A DNA stretch of 64,000 bases from Lottia gigantea (lineage: Eukaryota > Mollusca > Gastropoda > Lottiidae): positions 118,560-182,559 of the forward strand of contig NW_008710179.1 in NCBI RefSeq assembly GCF_000327385.1, in the 5' to 3' direction. Under the pieces are notes generated by a model. The model was not told the origin of the DNA and searched no databases. It saw nothing but the letters and a program-made list of their open reading frames with translations. The translations under genes were made by a program, and so were the position numbers. Below are positions 1 to 12,700 of the stretch, one piece after another (the stretch's first letter is position 1; every line of letters starts with the position of its first letter).

Positions 1-499
1 GAGTAGGTAGCAACTTGATTCTTATGTTCACTTATCTAGGCTTATACTTGGTCTTCTATTAACACTTTGAATTTGACTTGTCAGTTAATTTTGAAAATTG
101 CATCTTGTACCCTATGCATATAATCAGCTATTGTTATTATTGAGTAATAGCATGTTTGATATCAGATTTGTTGGCAATTCACAACCCATTCCTGTAAGCA
201 ACCGACAAGGTATTTAGATAATCCTTTAGCGACATTTAGGGGTACAGATCACATTAAATAACGGAACACAATTTTATGGTATACTACTCCTTAGTTTTAT
301 TACACACGACATTTCAACAATCTACATTGTCATCATTAGGTGAAGAAAGTGATATACAAGAAATGTAGTCTGAAATGGTCAGAAAAGAAAAACTCTTGCT
401 TAAGAAACATAGAAAACATGGATATTATCTCACAGAAACAATGAAGCATATGAAATTTGAAATATCAGTATTTTGATTCTTATTTATGTTTAATTGCAG

Positions 500-1696
500 G
501 TAATATTAACACAGTTGAGAACAATATTTGATTTAATCATACAGTTTCAAACAGCACAAAGTCAATTCTACCAATCAGCTGAACATGAAATAGCTTGTAG
601 AGAGAAATTTAATAAAATGAAAGATAAGAGAACAGAAGAGGTTTGTATTTTTGTCACTACTGATGGGTTTCAGAATAGGTATTTTGCACCATTGATATTC
701 TAAAGACAACTACAAACTGACCATGAAATTTTGTTGCTACTTAAAATAAGAAATAGTTGTTTTTTGAAATTCTCCGTATTTATATTTGCATGCTAGAAGT
801 CGCTTGAATCACTCAAAAGTAAACTAAGATTTTTATTTTATTTTGGATAGGGTGAATGGGCTTTAACTGAAGCCGAATCTGAAGAAGAAAGTAATAGAAA
901 AGAGGAGTTTCTGAATACAGTGATACCTTCAACATGGGCTCAACTAACAGTTTTAGCTCAGTCTTATCAGGTATTGTACTATGTTAGATTGTTTGAGATA
1001 GACTGATCATAATCAACAACATATGGCTAAAAGAGTAGTACATGTAGTTACATTACTTTGGCAAAATTTGTCAGAGTTTTGTCATGATTTAAAAACAGTT
1101 CATATTGTTCAGACATTTCAGGGAAAGGTGTGTTTATTTGTATTCATAAAAATCATGGTTGTAGTGTCTGTAGGTAAAAAAGCATCCATATTTTACTAGG
1201 ATAACTAACTAATCAATTAGGTAGTGGTAATGATATGAATAGTAAATATAAAACATGAAATTCTATGTGAAATTTTACGTATTTATATGTAGTCTTCATT
1301 ATAGATTATGTAAACACCTGTGTAAAGATCCTCTAATTTTGCCAATCACAAAACAGCAGAAGAGCTTAGGCTCCACGCACTTAGACACAGTTGCTAATCA
1401 CCACAATCAATCACACAAAATGACCTCCCTCCAATCTGTCTGGATATCTTTTGTCTGCATTGCAAGTACCTCATGCACACTTCAAGACACAGTTTGTCAG
1501 ATACACATTATAGTACATGCTTTGTTGTTTATTTCAGGATATGGTACAAGATTTTCTAGTAATGTTAACAAGTCATGCTGATGTTAATTTGAGATTCTTA
1601 AGTTTCCGATTAGACTTTAATGAATATTATAAATGTCGTGCTCCAGATAAACTTCGTAGTCCCTTAATGTATCAACGAACTAAACGTGTTCGGTGA
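500..1696 (+). CDS. TUBGCP3: Gamma-tubulin complex component 3, last three coding exons (partial at 5' end)
   Basis: Exons 500-640, 851-970 and 1538-1696 (TGA stop) join in phase 0 with GT/AG borders and give 139 residues; earlier exons lie upstream of the window. GCP3 is a core subunit of the gamma-tubulin ring complex that nucleates microtubules at centrosomes. The visible part is the end of the GCP C-terminal domain, which binds gamma-tubulin. The motif [15 protein letters not shown] near the end matches, from memory, the GCP3 ending [17 protein letters not shown], and the [13 protein letters not shown] exon matches the GCP3 segment QWGVTAAEEEQEK. The ending [15 protein letters not shown] is basic, like the vertebrate tail. 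GCP2 has a similar RLDFNE block but ends soon after it, so GCP3 is preferred. A polyadenylation signal AATAAA lies at 2275-2280. The gene converges with the next one. Confidence 0.9.
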
Positions 1697-2813
1697 AAAC
1701 TATCTACAGTAAATGTGCCTTGAATCAAAATTTATTAAAGGTGAAATTCTCATATCTTAACTTTGTTAAGTTTCACACAAGATTGATTGGGCTGGGTTTT
1801 TTAAAATTTGTGTAATTGAAATTAAGCATTTAAATTTCACTGCTGCACATATTTTATGACATGGCTTTATTTTATTTAGAAGTTCCAGTAATAATCGAGC
1901 AAAAATATTTATATTTCCTTGTGCCATATATATGCTTCAATACTTTCACATATGAATACTTTTTAACAATATTAATATTCAAAATTGATTTCACCAACTC
2001 AAGATAATTCTGCTATGCATTTTCATTTCATTTTTAATAGAATTTTCTTTATCAAAAAAAAAGGATTTCTGAAACATGATACTGTTTCACTGTTAAAAGG
2101 TATCTCTGGAACATTTATTGCACCATTTTGATTTCCTGTCTGAAGTCTGTGGTTCCTTCCTTCCATTCCAGAAAATCTCTTTGAATCTCTCAAATCTGTT
2201 GTTATTTGATATTGATTTTGTTATTTGTATATATTTAAGGGTTTTTTGTTACTGTATAATATGTGAGATTTGATAATAAAATAAACTGATAAAGGCTATA
2301 GTTTATCCCATAAACAATTGACTTAAAATTAAACAGATTTGACAAAACAAAAGCATTCTTGAATATGTTTTTCCCCAAGCCTCTCCAATCATGTGCACAT
2401 ATAGAGATGCCTCAACAGTTGGAAGTAAAAGAGTAGGCTTTTGGCAAAATTACCTTTAGGTGTAGCCTGTTAAATAGTCAAATCAATTGCAGAAACATAA
2501 CACAAAAAAAAACAGCAAACAGCAATTCCTTTAAATTATTCTCATTTAAAATTAGTTGATAGTTATATAATAGTTTGGCAATTCACATCATTGGGAAGGG
2601 GGACTTTTCACTTGACCCATATAGCTTAAACTATGAATTTGGAAATTGTTCCAAAATAGAACATGAATACATCTCAAGATTCTCTCTTTGAGGCAGCAAA
2701 CAAAGGATAGTGTAAGGAGTTCAAGATGAATTACAGAAGAACAACTAATGTATAAAAATATTTATATACATTTACAAAATAAAATAGTAAAGAAATTTAA
2801 ACTTGAGAAATCA
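1697..2813. other. Convergent 3' UTRs between GCP3 and the CCDC160-like gene
   Basis: AT-rich sequence without an open frame. It holds the GCP3 3' UTR with AATAAA at 2275-2280, and probably the 3' UTR of the minus-strand gene. No clear minus-strand AATAAA was found close to its stop. Confidence 0.55.
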
Positions 2814-5800
2814 TCAAGACACAAAACTAATATTAGACACTTGATCTTCAGTCACAGCATTGGGTGGAATTATATTATCCATAGGTAGACTTGAAAAATG
2901 TTGGCGCAAATGATTTAAGGCTTTATTGGTCACACCATATAACTGTTTCTCCTTAGAAAATTCTTTAACCAATTCTTTTTGGTTCTGTTTCAAATCAAAT
3001 AATTGTTTTTCATATTTCACTTTAGTATTTTGAACTGCTATATCCACAGCTCTCTGTCTTTCCTGTACAGCATGTTCTAGTTTCAGTTCTAAATTTTTAC
3101 GTAGCAGACGCTCTTTATCATGTGACACTCGCACATCTTGGATTTCTTTCATCATTTTAGATTTCTCTTTATCAATTTCTTTCCACATGTCTGTAACAGT
3201 ATCTAATTTAGCACTGCTATGATCCAACTGATGTTGTAAATTCTCACAATGGATTGTTAAACGTTTGTTAGATTTCGCTGCTTCACGAAGTTTAATGTCT
3301 GATTTTTCTATTTCATATTCCTGTTTTTTCACGATGCCTTCTAAATATTTATTCCTAGCCTCATATTCACGTAATTTCACTTTTAAATCAGATATCTGGG
3401 TTTTAGCTGACTTGAAAACCTTCCTTAACACATCCAGTTCCTCAGTGTCCCAAATACCTGATTGTTCTAAATCTTCTTCAGAATATTCCAGTGTTGGCTT
3501 GGAATCGTCTGGTACACTTGCAGGAGAAAAACTCTGAGACTTCTGTAGGTCTTTAGTTTCTGTAAGAAAACATCAAAGAATTAAAGTGAGATGAATTACA
3601 GTACTGAAAAGTATTAAACAACAGCAAATTTCATCGACATCAAGGTTCATTTTATCTTAGTTAAACTACAAATATCTTTCATAAAGGAATATATGCAAGC
3701 AATATTCAACAAAGTCTTTGAATGGCATTTAGCAATTGTGAGTACGATATATAGACACAGCTTTATGGAACAACAATCACTGGTTAAAGTTTTATGCAAC
3801 GTTTCGACGTGTTTCCCCCGTCGTCCTCAGGCACATAATGAGAAGAAGTGATGGGCAAACTATATATACATTAATGCTTATTATTAAGAACACACAAGAG
3901 AAAATGGTTTATTGATACATTACATTAAATTTTAACAGGTACAATAAGAGGTACATAATTCTTAAAATAACATACAGGCTGATTAAGTAAAATAATTGAA
4001 GTAAAGTAAATGAATTAAAAAAGAGATTAATTGAAGATTAAATAAACAACTATTGCTGGTATTGGAGTCTTTTATTAATAGAAATTACATTGTTCATATA
4101 ACTAACTATGCTTAAAGTTGGAAATTGTTTTTGAATATGAATAATTACAAGTTGATAAGTTTATCATATGCATGCGATAAACGAACACCTTCATCTCTGT
4201 TAAGGTCAGGCTGATATCTTCTGATGTTGATAGCTTCATGAAGTCTCCTGGTTTTATCTATGTGCTTATTGATTGTCAGTATGTTGGTGTTGTCAAAGTT
4301 GACTTTATGTCCTGTTTTCCTTCCCATAGCAAGATGTTCAGCCACAGCAGATGTTCCTTCATTGCCGGGCTTGTCTTGATGGTCTTTGAGTCGAACATCN
4401 NNNNNNNNNNNNNNNNNNNNNNNNNNNNNNNNNNNNNNNNNNNNNNNNNCGGTCGACTCTGAGGATCCCCTGAGTTGCCAGAGAACACTGTTTCAATGCC
4501 GACTGACTTTTTCAGGATCTTCTTGATTTGGTATGATGCCTTTCCGATGAATGGGATAGCTAAGCGGGTTGATGGTCTGTTGGGATTAGGCTGTTGGTTG
4601 GTTGGTTTTGCCATTAATACGGATCGAAAAGCTTGATGTACAAAGGCTGGAGGGTAGTTGTTGTGCAAGCAGAATACTTTCTTGATGTGTTGTAATTCTT
4701 GTTGAAAGTATTCTGGGTCACAAATCCTTTTTGCTCTTCTGACCAGCGCTGTGATGGCTGCCCTTTTGACATGTTGAGGGGTGTTGGAATGGTAGTTCAC
4801 ATACTGATCTGTATGTGTAGGTTTCCTATACACGCATGTCTTCAACTGACCGCCTAACCGCTTAATTCTCACATCCAGAAAGGGTATAGAGTCATCTTCT
4901 TCTGCTTCCATGGTGAAATTGATCCTCTTATGCTGAGCATTAAGATGCTGGAGTAGAGCTGATGGGTCATCTTCAGCTCTAAGCATGACAAATGTGTCAT
5001 CAACTTTCCGGAACCAGCAGATTGGTGAGATCGGAGAGGTTTCCATGGTCTTTTCCTCAAAGGCTGTCATATAGATTTCAGTAATCAATGGTGACAAGGG
5101 GCTTCCCATAGGTAGACCGTGGATTTGTTCATAGATCTCATCTCCCAATGTGAAGTAGGTAGAGGACATACACATCTGAATGAGATCGACGATGCTGTCT
5201 GTAGTAAGTGTAGTATCAAGAGGGGTCTCTAATTTAGATATCTTATCTCTTATGATACTCAACACATCTTTACATGGGACATTGGTGAATAAGTCGACAA
5301 CATCATATGAGTACATCTTCCCTGTGATCTGCAGTTCTTTCAATTTGGTGACAAATTCTTCTGAGTCTTTAATGAATGAGTCAGCTGTTTTCCCCAAAGG
5401 TGCCAAGATTCTGCTAAGATGTTGGGCGATGTTATAGAAGACAGAATCCCGAGAGCATATGAGTAGCCGAGCCTTGATATTCAACAACATAGGCCTAATA
5501 CATCACATCTACAATATACCAATGTAAATGTGGTTGTGTTTTTCCCCATAAAAAAAACATTTTTCCTAAAAAAGTAAATTCATTACAAAGGACAATCCTC
5601 TAGAAAAAGAAAATGGCCTACCTGTTAAGTTTAAAGAGGAGCCAGGAATTTGTTTTAATTTGACTTTCTGCATTTCTTCATCCATGATGTTCATCATTCT
5701 TACTTTATGATAAACTTCTTTAATGGCTGCTGGGTCAAACGCTCTGACCCGTTTAATTTTACTTTCAATCTGAAACTCTTCATCTTTACCAGTAGATATA

Positions 5801-5925
5801 TCTTCTACAGTACAAGCAAATGTTGGTTTAAACAGTTCTGATACCCAATCACCAGCATTTTCAACATTGTCAGGGTTTGGTTTAGGAACGTAGGTTTCAG
5901 TGAATTCTCTTGCAACTTTCTCCAT
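2814..5925 (-). CDS. CCDC160: Coiled-coil protein, CCDC160-like
   Basis: Two coding exons on the minus strand, 5925-5622 and 3559-2814, join with a split codon (G/AA) and give 349 residues; human CCDC160 has about 325. The start used is the first ATG in the 5622-5960 exon, which begins after an acceptor at 5961-5963, so an upstream non-coding exon is expected. The N-terminal part is acidic, with WVSELFKPTF near residue 30 resembling the MFTPFF block of CCDC160. From about residue 140 the protein is a long charged coiled coil. The end has NKALNHLRQHFSSL, matching NRALELLRKYYASS at the same place in CCDC160. Function of the family is poorly known. The intron is largely a Penelope-like element. 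The homology is from remembered sequence; another coiled-coil family is possible. Confidence 0.68.
4400..4449. other. Assembly gap (50 N)
   Basis: Run of N inside the Penelope-like element. Open frames drawn across it are not meaningful. Confidence 0.99.
4450..4470. other. Probable cloning-vector polylinker remnant at gap edge
   Basis: Directly after the N run the sequence carries SalI (GTCGAC) and BamHI (GGATCC) sites in the spacing of the pUC18/19 polylinker, ending CCCC where SmaI cuts. Compared with the remembered polylinker one base is missing. A read that starts in vector would look like this. It also stays open in the element's frame, so true coding cannot be excluded. Confidence 0.6.
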
Positions 5926-5960
5926 GTTTGCTGAAAATTCTTTTGGATGTTCGAAAATGT

Positions 5961-6740
5961 CTGAAACAGAAAGAATAAAATTTTTCTATGAATTGAAATA
6001 CCAACTACAAAATACTAGTGAGAGTCTTACATTGCCTTTGGGTTGGTGCAAATGTTAACCACTGAAGAAATAATTAATTGTAAAAATGATTTCCATATGA
6101 ATTTTCTAGGAGGAAAGTGTGTCTACTCTAAATGTAAAATCAATGAACCATATTTTTCTATGGACCTAAAGGCATTCTAAGACAAATGGCATACAATTGA
6201 AAATTTTTATTTTGAGTACCGGTATTTATGAAATGAGACAAAAAATTCAGAGCTCAATGTAGTCAGACAGAAGTTTAATCAATTTTTGGTATTGACCCAT
6301 TCTAATTTAGCCACGGATACTTTGATGTGGACCTTTAAATTTACTACATCAGCAATGAATTGAGTAGTATAATATCTGTAATATTATTGGAATTTCAGAC
6401 CAGTTAGTTACTCATTTATATGTATACATTGGAAACCAAAAATATTGAAAATGAATTTTATTGTCTTTCTGAATATAGGCTCGTTCTTAGGTTTTTCACT
6501 AAATCAAAATGTCCTCAACCACATTGGTTTACATTGAACCCAGCATTATAATTTACGTACCAGTACAAAACTATTCATAAAAGAAATGAAGACGAATTTT
6601 CTCCAGATTAGAATGCCGACATTTTGTTTGGGGAATCCTTCAATTTATACCACGTGACGAACTGTAATTTGATTGGCTGATGTAGACTTCCGTCGATCTT
6701 ATCCACCGTAGTGCAGATAGAGGAGTCAAATCACCGAAAG
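5961..6740. promoter_or_regulatory. Divergent promoter region, CCDC160-like / glycogenin
   Basis: The two genes point away from each other across about 0.8 kb. The stretch next to glycogenin has an E-box with flank CACGTGAC (6651-6658) and an inverted CCAAT box (ATTGG, 6672-6676), and no TATA box was seen near the ATG at 6741. The left part (5993-6230) is a dispersed repeat. Transcription start sites are not visible from sequence alone. Confidence 0.5.
5993..6230. repeat. Dispersed repeat family C, copy 1
   Basis: About 240 bp that aligns by eye with 28742-28985: shared blocks are ATTGAAATA-CAACTA-AAAATACTA, GAGAGTCTTA and the TTGAAAAT/TTTTATTTTGA end. It lies between the CCDC160-like exon and the divergent promoter. 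Confidence 0.6.
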
Positions 6741-9700
6741 ATGGGGGAGAGAGGTAATTTTCTTAATTTATCCTTAGTTCAGACATTTATGCATCTTTGT
6801 TAGTCACTGGTAATAATATAGCAAACCTAAGGGTGCACCGGATACATTTTCAACAAACGACATACGGTAGACTTTGGGAAATACCCAAGAACATGAACGT
6901 GCTTCGTGGAATTTGGTGATTTCCTTGTAAGGCAACTGATGAGGTCACGTCATTGACGAGTGAAAGTATTAAATAGTTGTATTTTCATTGACGGGAAATT
7001 AAGGGGCGTGTCATTTTGCTATTTTTTACAAATAATTTGTTTGTAGTGCTTGTAATAAAATTATTAAAGTTACTAAGAAGTAGACCTAATTATCAAGTCA
7101 GTTGTTTATAGGCTAGTGCATATTTAGTTTATATCCTTCTCAGGAATATTTCATTTGATAGTTCTACTTTCAATTTGACTTAAAGATATATTATTTGCTT
7201 AGCTAGCTGAAAAAGCTCAATTCTAGCTCTATGCAGCAGTTTTCTGAATAATAATGTAATGCATAGTAACAGAAGTGCAACAAGTCAAAGTTCCAGTCTG
7301 TCACAAAAGGCAAGTGACATCATCATATGTTATTGATAGAGAATGATTTTATATTTATTCATGTATCCTGGTATTTGAAGTGCATTGGACAGGAACATTT
7401 ACTTTTTTATACTGTATATACACATCATTCAATATTTCTATGCAAAGGTTGATAGCATTATTGATGCATTAATAAGAAGTTATAGAGATTACTCAACTAA
7501 TATTGAAGTTAGGATCAGTACAAGAAGTTATAGAGATTACTCAACTAATATTGAAGTTAGGATCAGTACAAGAAGTTATAGAAATTACTCAACTAATATT
7601 GAATTTAGGATCAGTACAAGAAGTTATTACTCAGCTAATATTAGTTATAAAACTTGATACTGAAAGGTTATGATTAATACAAACAAGATGCTAGATATAG
7701 GAAAGGAATGTTTATTTCTAGATTGATTCAATATACTGTTCAATAAACAACTGTACTGTAACACCATCTGTTATATTGTATATCAATACATACCTGTTGA
7801 GTTCGAAATCTCTCTTGATTAATTACTTTTTTCAAGATGTCTTGACTTGCTAATCATATATCAGTCACTATTCCACAAACCACAATTCATCATTTTAATC
7901 AAGAAACATGTCCTACATGACATGCTGTGATTGGTTCAGGTTAATGTCATTAGAATGGAACAGCAGTAGAAAACTAGTAGGATTACAATAGAGACAAAAT
8001 TATATTTGTGATCAACTCTTAATAATCTAAAAGTTCATGTGTTCATTTGACTCAGTAAGTGAAAGGTTTAAAAGAGAATCCTGTTTGTTATTAACTTCAT
8101 TGTAGGATTAGGTACAATTTGCTGCTAAATGAATCTAAATAAATGAAGCTTTCTTTTTAATCCAGGTAAAATTTACCAGTTAGACTAAGAGTGATACAAT
8201 ACACGTTATCACAGATTATCTAACATTACATTTTTACCTTCTATTGTTTATTCTACACTCTTATCTTGATAAGTTACCTACTACTTACTGCACTCACTGT
8301 TTAAAGGAATAATATCTCTTAGGATGAATGAGTCAAAATGAGTCAGTGGACTTACAGGGTGTCATAACTATACAAGGCCAAACATTTTTCAACATAATTA
8401 TTTATAATATTTAAGCTTTAATGTGTGAAATATCAGAAAAGTACCAATAACCATGTTTTCACTGAGAATAGTTAAAGGGACAGGTCATGAATGAAGTCAT
8501 GAATATATGTAAATAGTTTTCAGAAGTACTAGAAATGTATGAAAATAACATTATTCCTTCAAAAACATTTCAAACTAGGAATTTTACTCATTATTACTAT
8601 AGATGTATTTTAAAATGACGAATCGTCTGTCATTATTTTAACATTCAAACGGGGATAATTCTGGACACTCATGGATTTGAAAGCTCAAATTTTGACGTTG
8701 AGCTGTGAACACTATTACTGATTGGCTTAGCTATAAGATTCCTGTTTGTGATACTAAAGTATGACTGTAAGACGCAACTTTCCTTTTACTAAAGCTGGCT
8801 GTAAGCTAGTAGCTTTATTGCTGAACATGCTAATTGGTTCCCAAATAAAGAAACACACGAAAGCAAGCTAATAACTGGCTTTTCCGATCAGTTGAAACAC
8901 AGTTACAGAGAGAATGTTATCTAACTGGTCCCTCTGATAATTGTAGAGACAAATTGAGACTTACTGTCCAGATCAATCATAGGATAAATGTCTGATTATA
9001 TTCTCCTTGAAATGTGCTGATAATTAGTTGTGTCAAAACAATGATAGTAATTAGTACCTAGACCTATATATTTGGTGCTCCCTATGATACAGTGTTTGCT
9101 TTCTAATAACTTTGTTTATTTAACTATTTTATGTCAGCCACATTTATTATTGCTTGGCCTAGTTAGATAGAATATGATATGTGAATGGTTTACATATTGA
9201 AACCATTGTGAATAAAAAAGTGTGTACTCTACCTTATATAAGGGATATAGGATTTTGACATTTGGTACATTACTATACCTGTCTTGTAACAGAAAGGGGC
9301 AATAATAGGACATTTTGCTAAGACTGTACAAACTTATCTCAACAGCATTTCAAATAGAAGAACAATATCATGGGTAAGTATGCTTACGTTCATAATTCAG
9401 GGTGGGTCATGGAAATCCAAGGACTTCGCCCTTTTTTCAGACCCAGACCAATCTATACTCTATTCTAACTGTAAGAAACTTGGAACTTGGAAAGGATTAC
9501 AGATAGAACAGAATTTTCACTGTATGTGTAAAGATTTGGATTTATTAAGTTGTTAAGCTTATCATAGTATACATTTCACATAGTAATATATCTTATAGCA
9601 TAAGTCTGTAACAGAAATCATATATTTTGACAGAAAGTTATGCTTGATTGATTGGGTTCTTTTTTCTTGTATCATGTTTAAGATTGGGTGATTGGAAAAC

Positions 9701-12700
9701 TTCCAGAATTAGATATCCAATATCAGTGCTTTCAAATGAAGCTGAACATTTTGGTACACTACATATTTTATGCTAATTAGTGGTTACCAGAACCATTTAT
9801 TGCTAGCTCAGGTGAATGAGTTAAACACCCTGTTATATGTCATGGCTATTGTAGCATAAATTCCTAGACACGTTTTTCATGATTGGCATCATGCTGCTCA
9901 TTACAAACATTGTGAGAATGAACTTAGTAGACGGAGCAAAACTCAGTTTTCTATCTATCCATATAATAGAAAATTGCTGATTTTTTATTTCGAATCCATC
10001 TGATTCTAAATACATGATTTATAGAAGAATTTTGGCAGATCATGGTGTTATATAACCTGCTAAGCAAATTAAGAAACTTCAGGCTATAGAAAATCAGTCA
10101 GTTGAATCAAGTTTTAGGACATTAAGTATTCTGCTAAGGCTAGATGTTTTGGTACCTACATGATGGTGATCATTCGACAATCCTCATCAGTTTCCATAAT
10201 GCTGAATCTGACTTTGTAATGAATAGAGAATTTTGTCATTCATTACCATATATGTCGCTGAGCGATAACTGTAACTTTTACAGTAGGCTTTGATTGGTAA
10301 TTAATGTGGTACTGAATGATAATTAATTGAAATTGAACAATTAAATAAAAGTTTTCTGTTAATTATATTAATAATATTTAAGTAATTGCACTTGGAATAT
10401 TTATGGCTTTTTTGTTATTTTGTAAACCAATCAATGGGAGTCATTTATTTGTGGTTGCCCTGGTAAATTTTCAGGCCTTGGGATGGGAAATTTCTAGTGA
10501 CCTTATGGGCTATCGGGATTCACCAGTGGACATGTCTAAGCAATAGTGGACAGTAGTTTTATCCAATCTTAGTTGTAGAAGCATTCAATTTGTTACAAAT
10601 TACCACCACATGTGTTAATGTGAGCCAAGGGTAGCTAAAAGTAAACTTACCACAAGTGGTATTTATTTAGTAATACAAGTAGGGCTGAGTAAAAAAGAGT
10701 AAGTTGGTTAAAATTTGTCATCTTGTAAGCAGATGATCAGTACATGGTGTCATTCAATACATCAGTTCTACCTTGATAAAATAATAGACACTAACATCAA
10801 GTGTGATACTATATAGTATTGAGTTATATTGAGATAGTGCCAGTTAATATCTATGTCAAGGTGACTTGTGGGTTGTAAATCGCTAACTGGCACTAAGCTC
10901 TAATCTATTCTCAGAATGATTCCTGTAATTGAAAGTCTACCTATTAAACAATAAAAGGTTTAAGTGACACATAATAAAAATACTAATGCATTGCATGTGT
11001 TACCTACATGCTTGGGGTATAATAATGTACTACAATATTTCAGTGGGATTTAACTATGTATTAGTATTGTGCACGATTGCAGTAAATTGTCAAACAAATT
11101 GTCATCCCTGGCATCCCTATTTAGGGGGAGGACCATAAAGCCATTGCCCTCAACTAAGGACTATGAAAGGTATTTTTGAAGTGAAAATTAAACCCTAACT
11201 AACTATTTAAAATCATCTTAGGCCATCAGAAATTTGCTTCTTGGGGCCCTCTTGGCAGACCCCCCAGCCTCAAGGGGCTGTGACCCTTCATGCCTTACCC
11301 AGCAAGGGGAGACACCCCATTTTCTGACTCCACCTCAGGTATTTCATAGATATGCCCCTGATACATAAATGTATGAATTTACCTAATGTACAGGAAAGGT
11401 TTCTGTTATTTCAACATGAATCAATAAGACAATAATAAATTCCAGCTCAAGACTTTCAAATATTTCTGATTAATGATAATTCACCTTGGCATCAGTCAAT
11501 ATCACTAGGCACAGAAAGTTTTTGTGAAGTACTAAAATGTGAATCCTTTTTCCGTTCAAGAAATAATTATCTATATTCTTAAACTTTTTCAAATTACCAT
11601 TTCTGCAATCATGATCAGTTAATGCCTAAATGATAATCTGTATCAAATTAATCATATTTATGAATCAAAAGTCACACAGAAATAGAATGCAGCAGTATCT
11701 GACATAATCTGCAAATTTATGAAGAAAAATCACAACTGGTTTAAAGCTACCAGCTTATTTCCAGTATAAACGAGAAGAAATTCCATGACATTGACTTTTA
11801 TTGATTTGTAATGACCTTCACCTTCACATGCCTTTATGGAATCGAGAATGATCTTCCTGTCATTTTCCAATACCGGCATTATCGGACTTTCTCAGCAGAA
11901 TTCTTCAATGCCAAAATGGAGAGAATTTTGCTGAGATTATTAAGAAAAATTAATTTTGCTTGTTTTCCTAGTCCTAAGAATTGTAAGTAGTGGTCTGTGT
12001 ATTGTACACATTAAAATGTTGTTATGTTGTTTAGCACAGACACCTATATATAGATATAATATAGATGTTTTACATACTATTGTTGTGTTTGTACTGACCT
12101 TCAGATCATTAATAATCTCAAAGCTGATCAATTTATAGCTTAATATTAATTGAATTTGTTAAATAGGTTTTATTAAAATGAGTTACTGATTTACACTATA
12201 CTTTTATTCTCGATTAAGGCTCATATGATTTCAAGCCATAGTACCTGCCTACTGGTACCTACAACTTGCAATGAATGTAAACATTTAAAAGAATTTGAAT
12301 ATTGGCTATAACGTTATTTATGGACTGGCCTTTTCTTTTATAGTAAATCAAACAAACTTTACTCAAGTTATCATTGACAAGCTGAAGGCCCTTATAAAAA
12401 AACAGTTGAGTGAAGTCTATGACTTGATTAAAACACTTATTTTATTTGATAATATCAAGGTACGCTCAGTCATGGACAATAGATGATTTGTATGATGTAC
12501 ATTATTGCCTCACTGCACATCCACATCTTTTTTCAGTAATGTGAAAAAAATTAGCATTTTTGTTTGATATAGCAAATTTGAAGTACTGTAACATAGACTT
12601 ATGATTGCAATATTTGTATATTTCAGCTGAAAGAGAAGCCTTTGTTACTTTGGCTACAAATGATACATATGCATTAGGATGTCTAGTTTTAGCCAATTCA

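Larger units (their letters stand above)
3740..5490 (-). mobile_element. Penelope-like retroelement, 5'-truncated, broken
   Basis: Minus-strand reverse-transcriptase-like frame at about 5490-4276, with YSYDVVDLFTNVP, GLPMGSPLSPLITEIYM, the FRKVDDTF active-site region (RYVDD-type), PFLDVRIKR and VYRKPTHTDQYVNYHSNTP. These blocks are typical of Penelope-like elements and separate them from LINEs and LTR elements. The GIY-YIG endonuclease region expected next falls in the 4400-4449 gap, and a remnant continues to about 4145. The copy begins inside the RT palm/fingers, so it is 5'-truncated, and it is interrupted. Beyond the frame, 3801-3830 carries a hammerhead-ribozyme-like core, as reported for this class. 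It sits in antisense-free (same-strand) orientation inside the CCDC160-like intron 3560-5621. End points are approximate. Confidence 0.85.
6754..12626 (+). other. Glycogenin intron 1 (5.9 kb)
   Basis: Long AT-rich intron without a convincing gene. It holds dispersed repeat copies near 7184-7330 (family B) and 8472-8790 (family A), a 48 bp tandem repeat at 7475-7650, and a GC-rich patch at about 11240-11340 that looks like the edge of an old repeat. First introns of this size often hold enhancers, but none can be named here. Confidence 0.6.

Noticed and set aside
7385-7657. 90-residue frame with 16-residue repeats
   Set aside because: Produced by the 48 bp tandem repeat in glycogenin intron 1.
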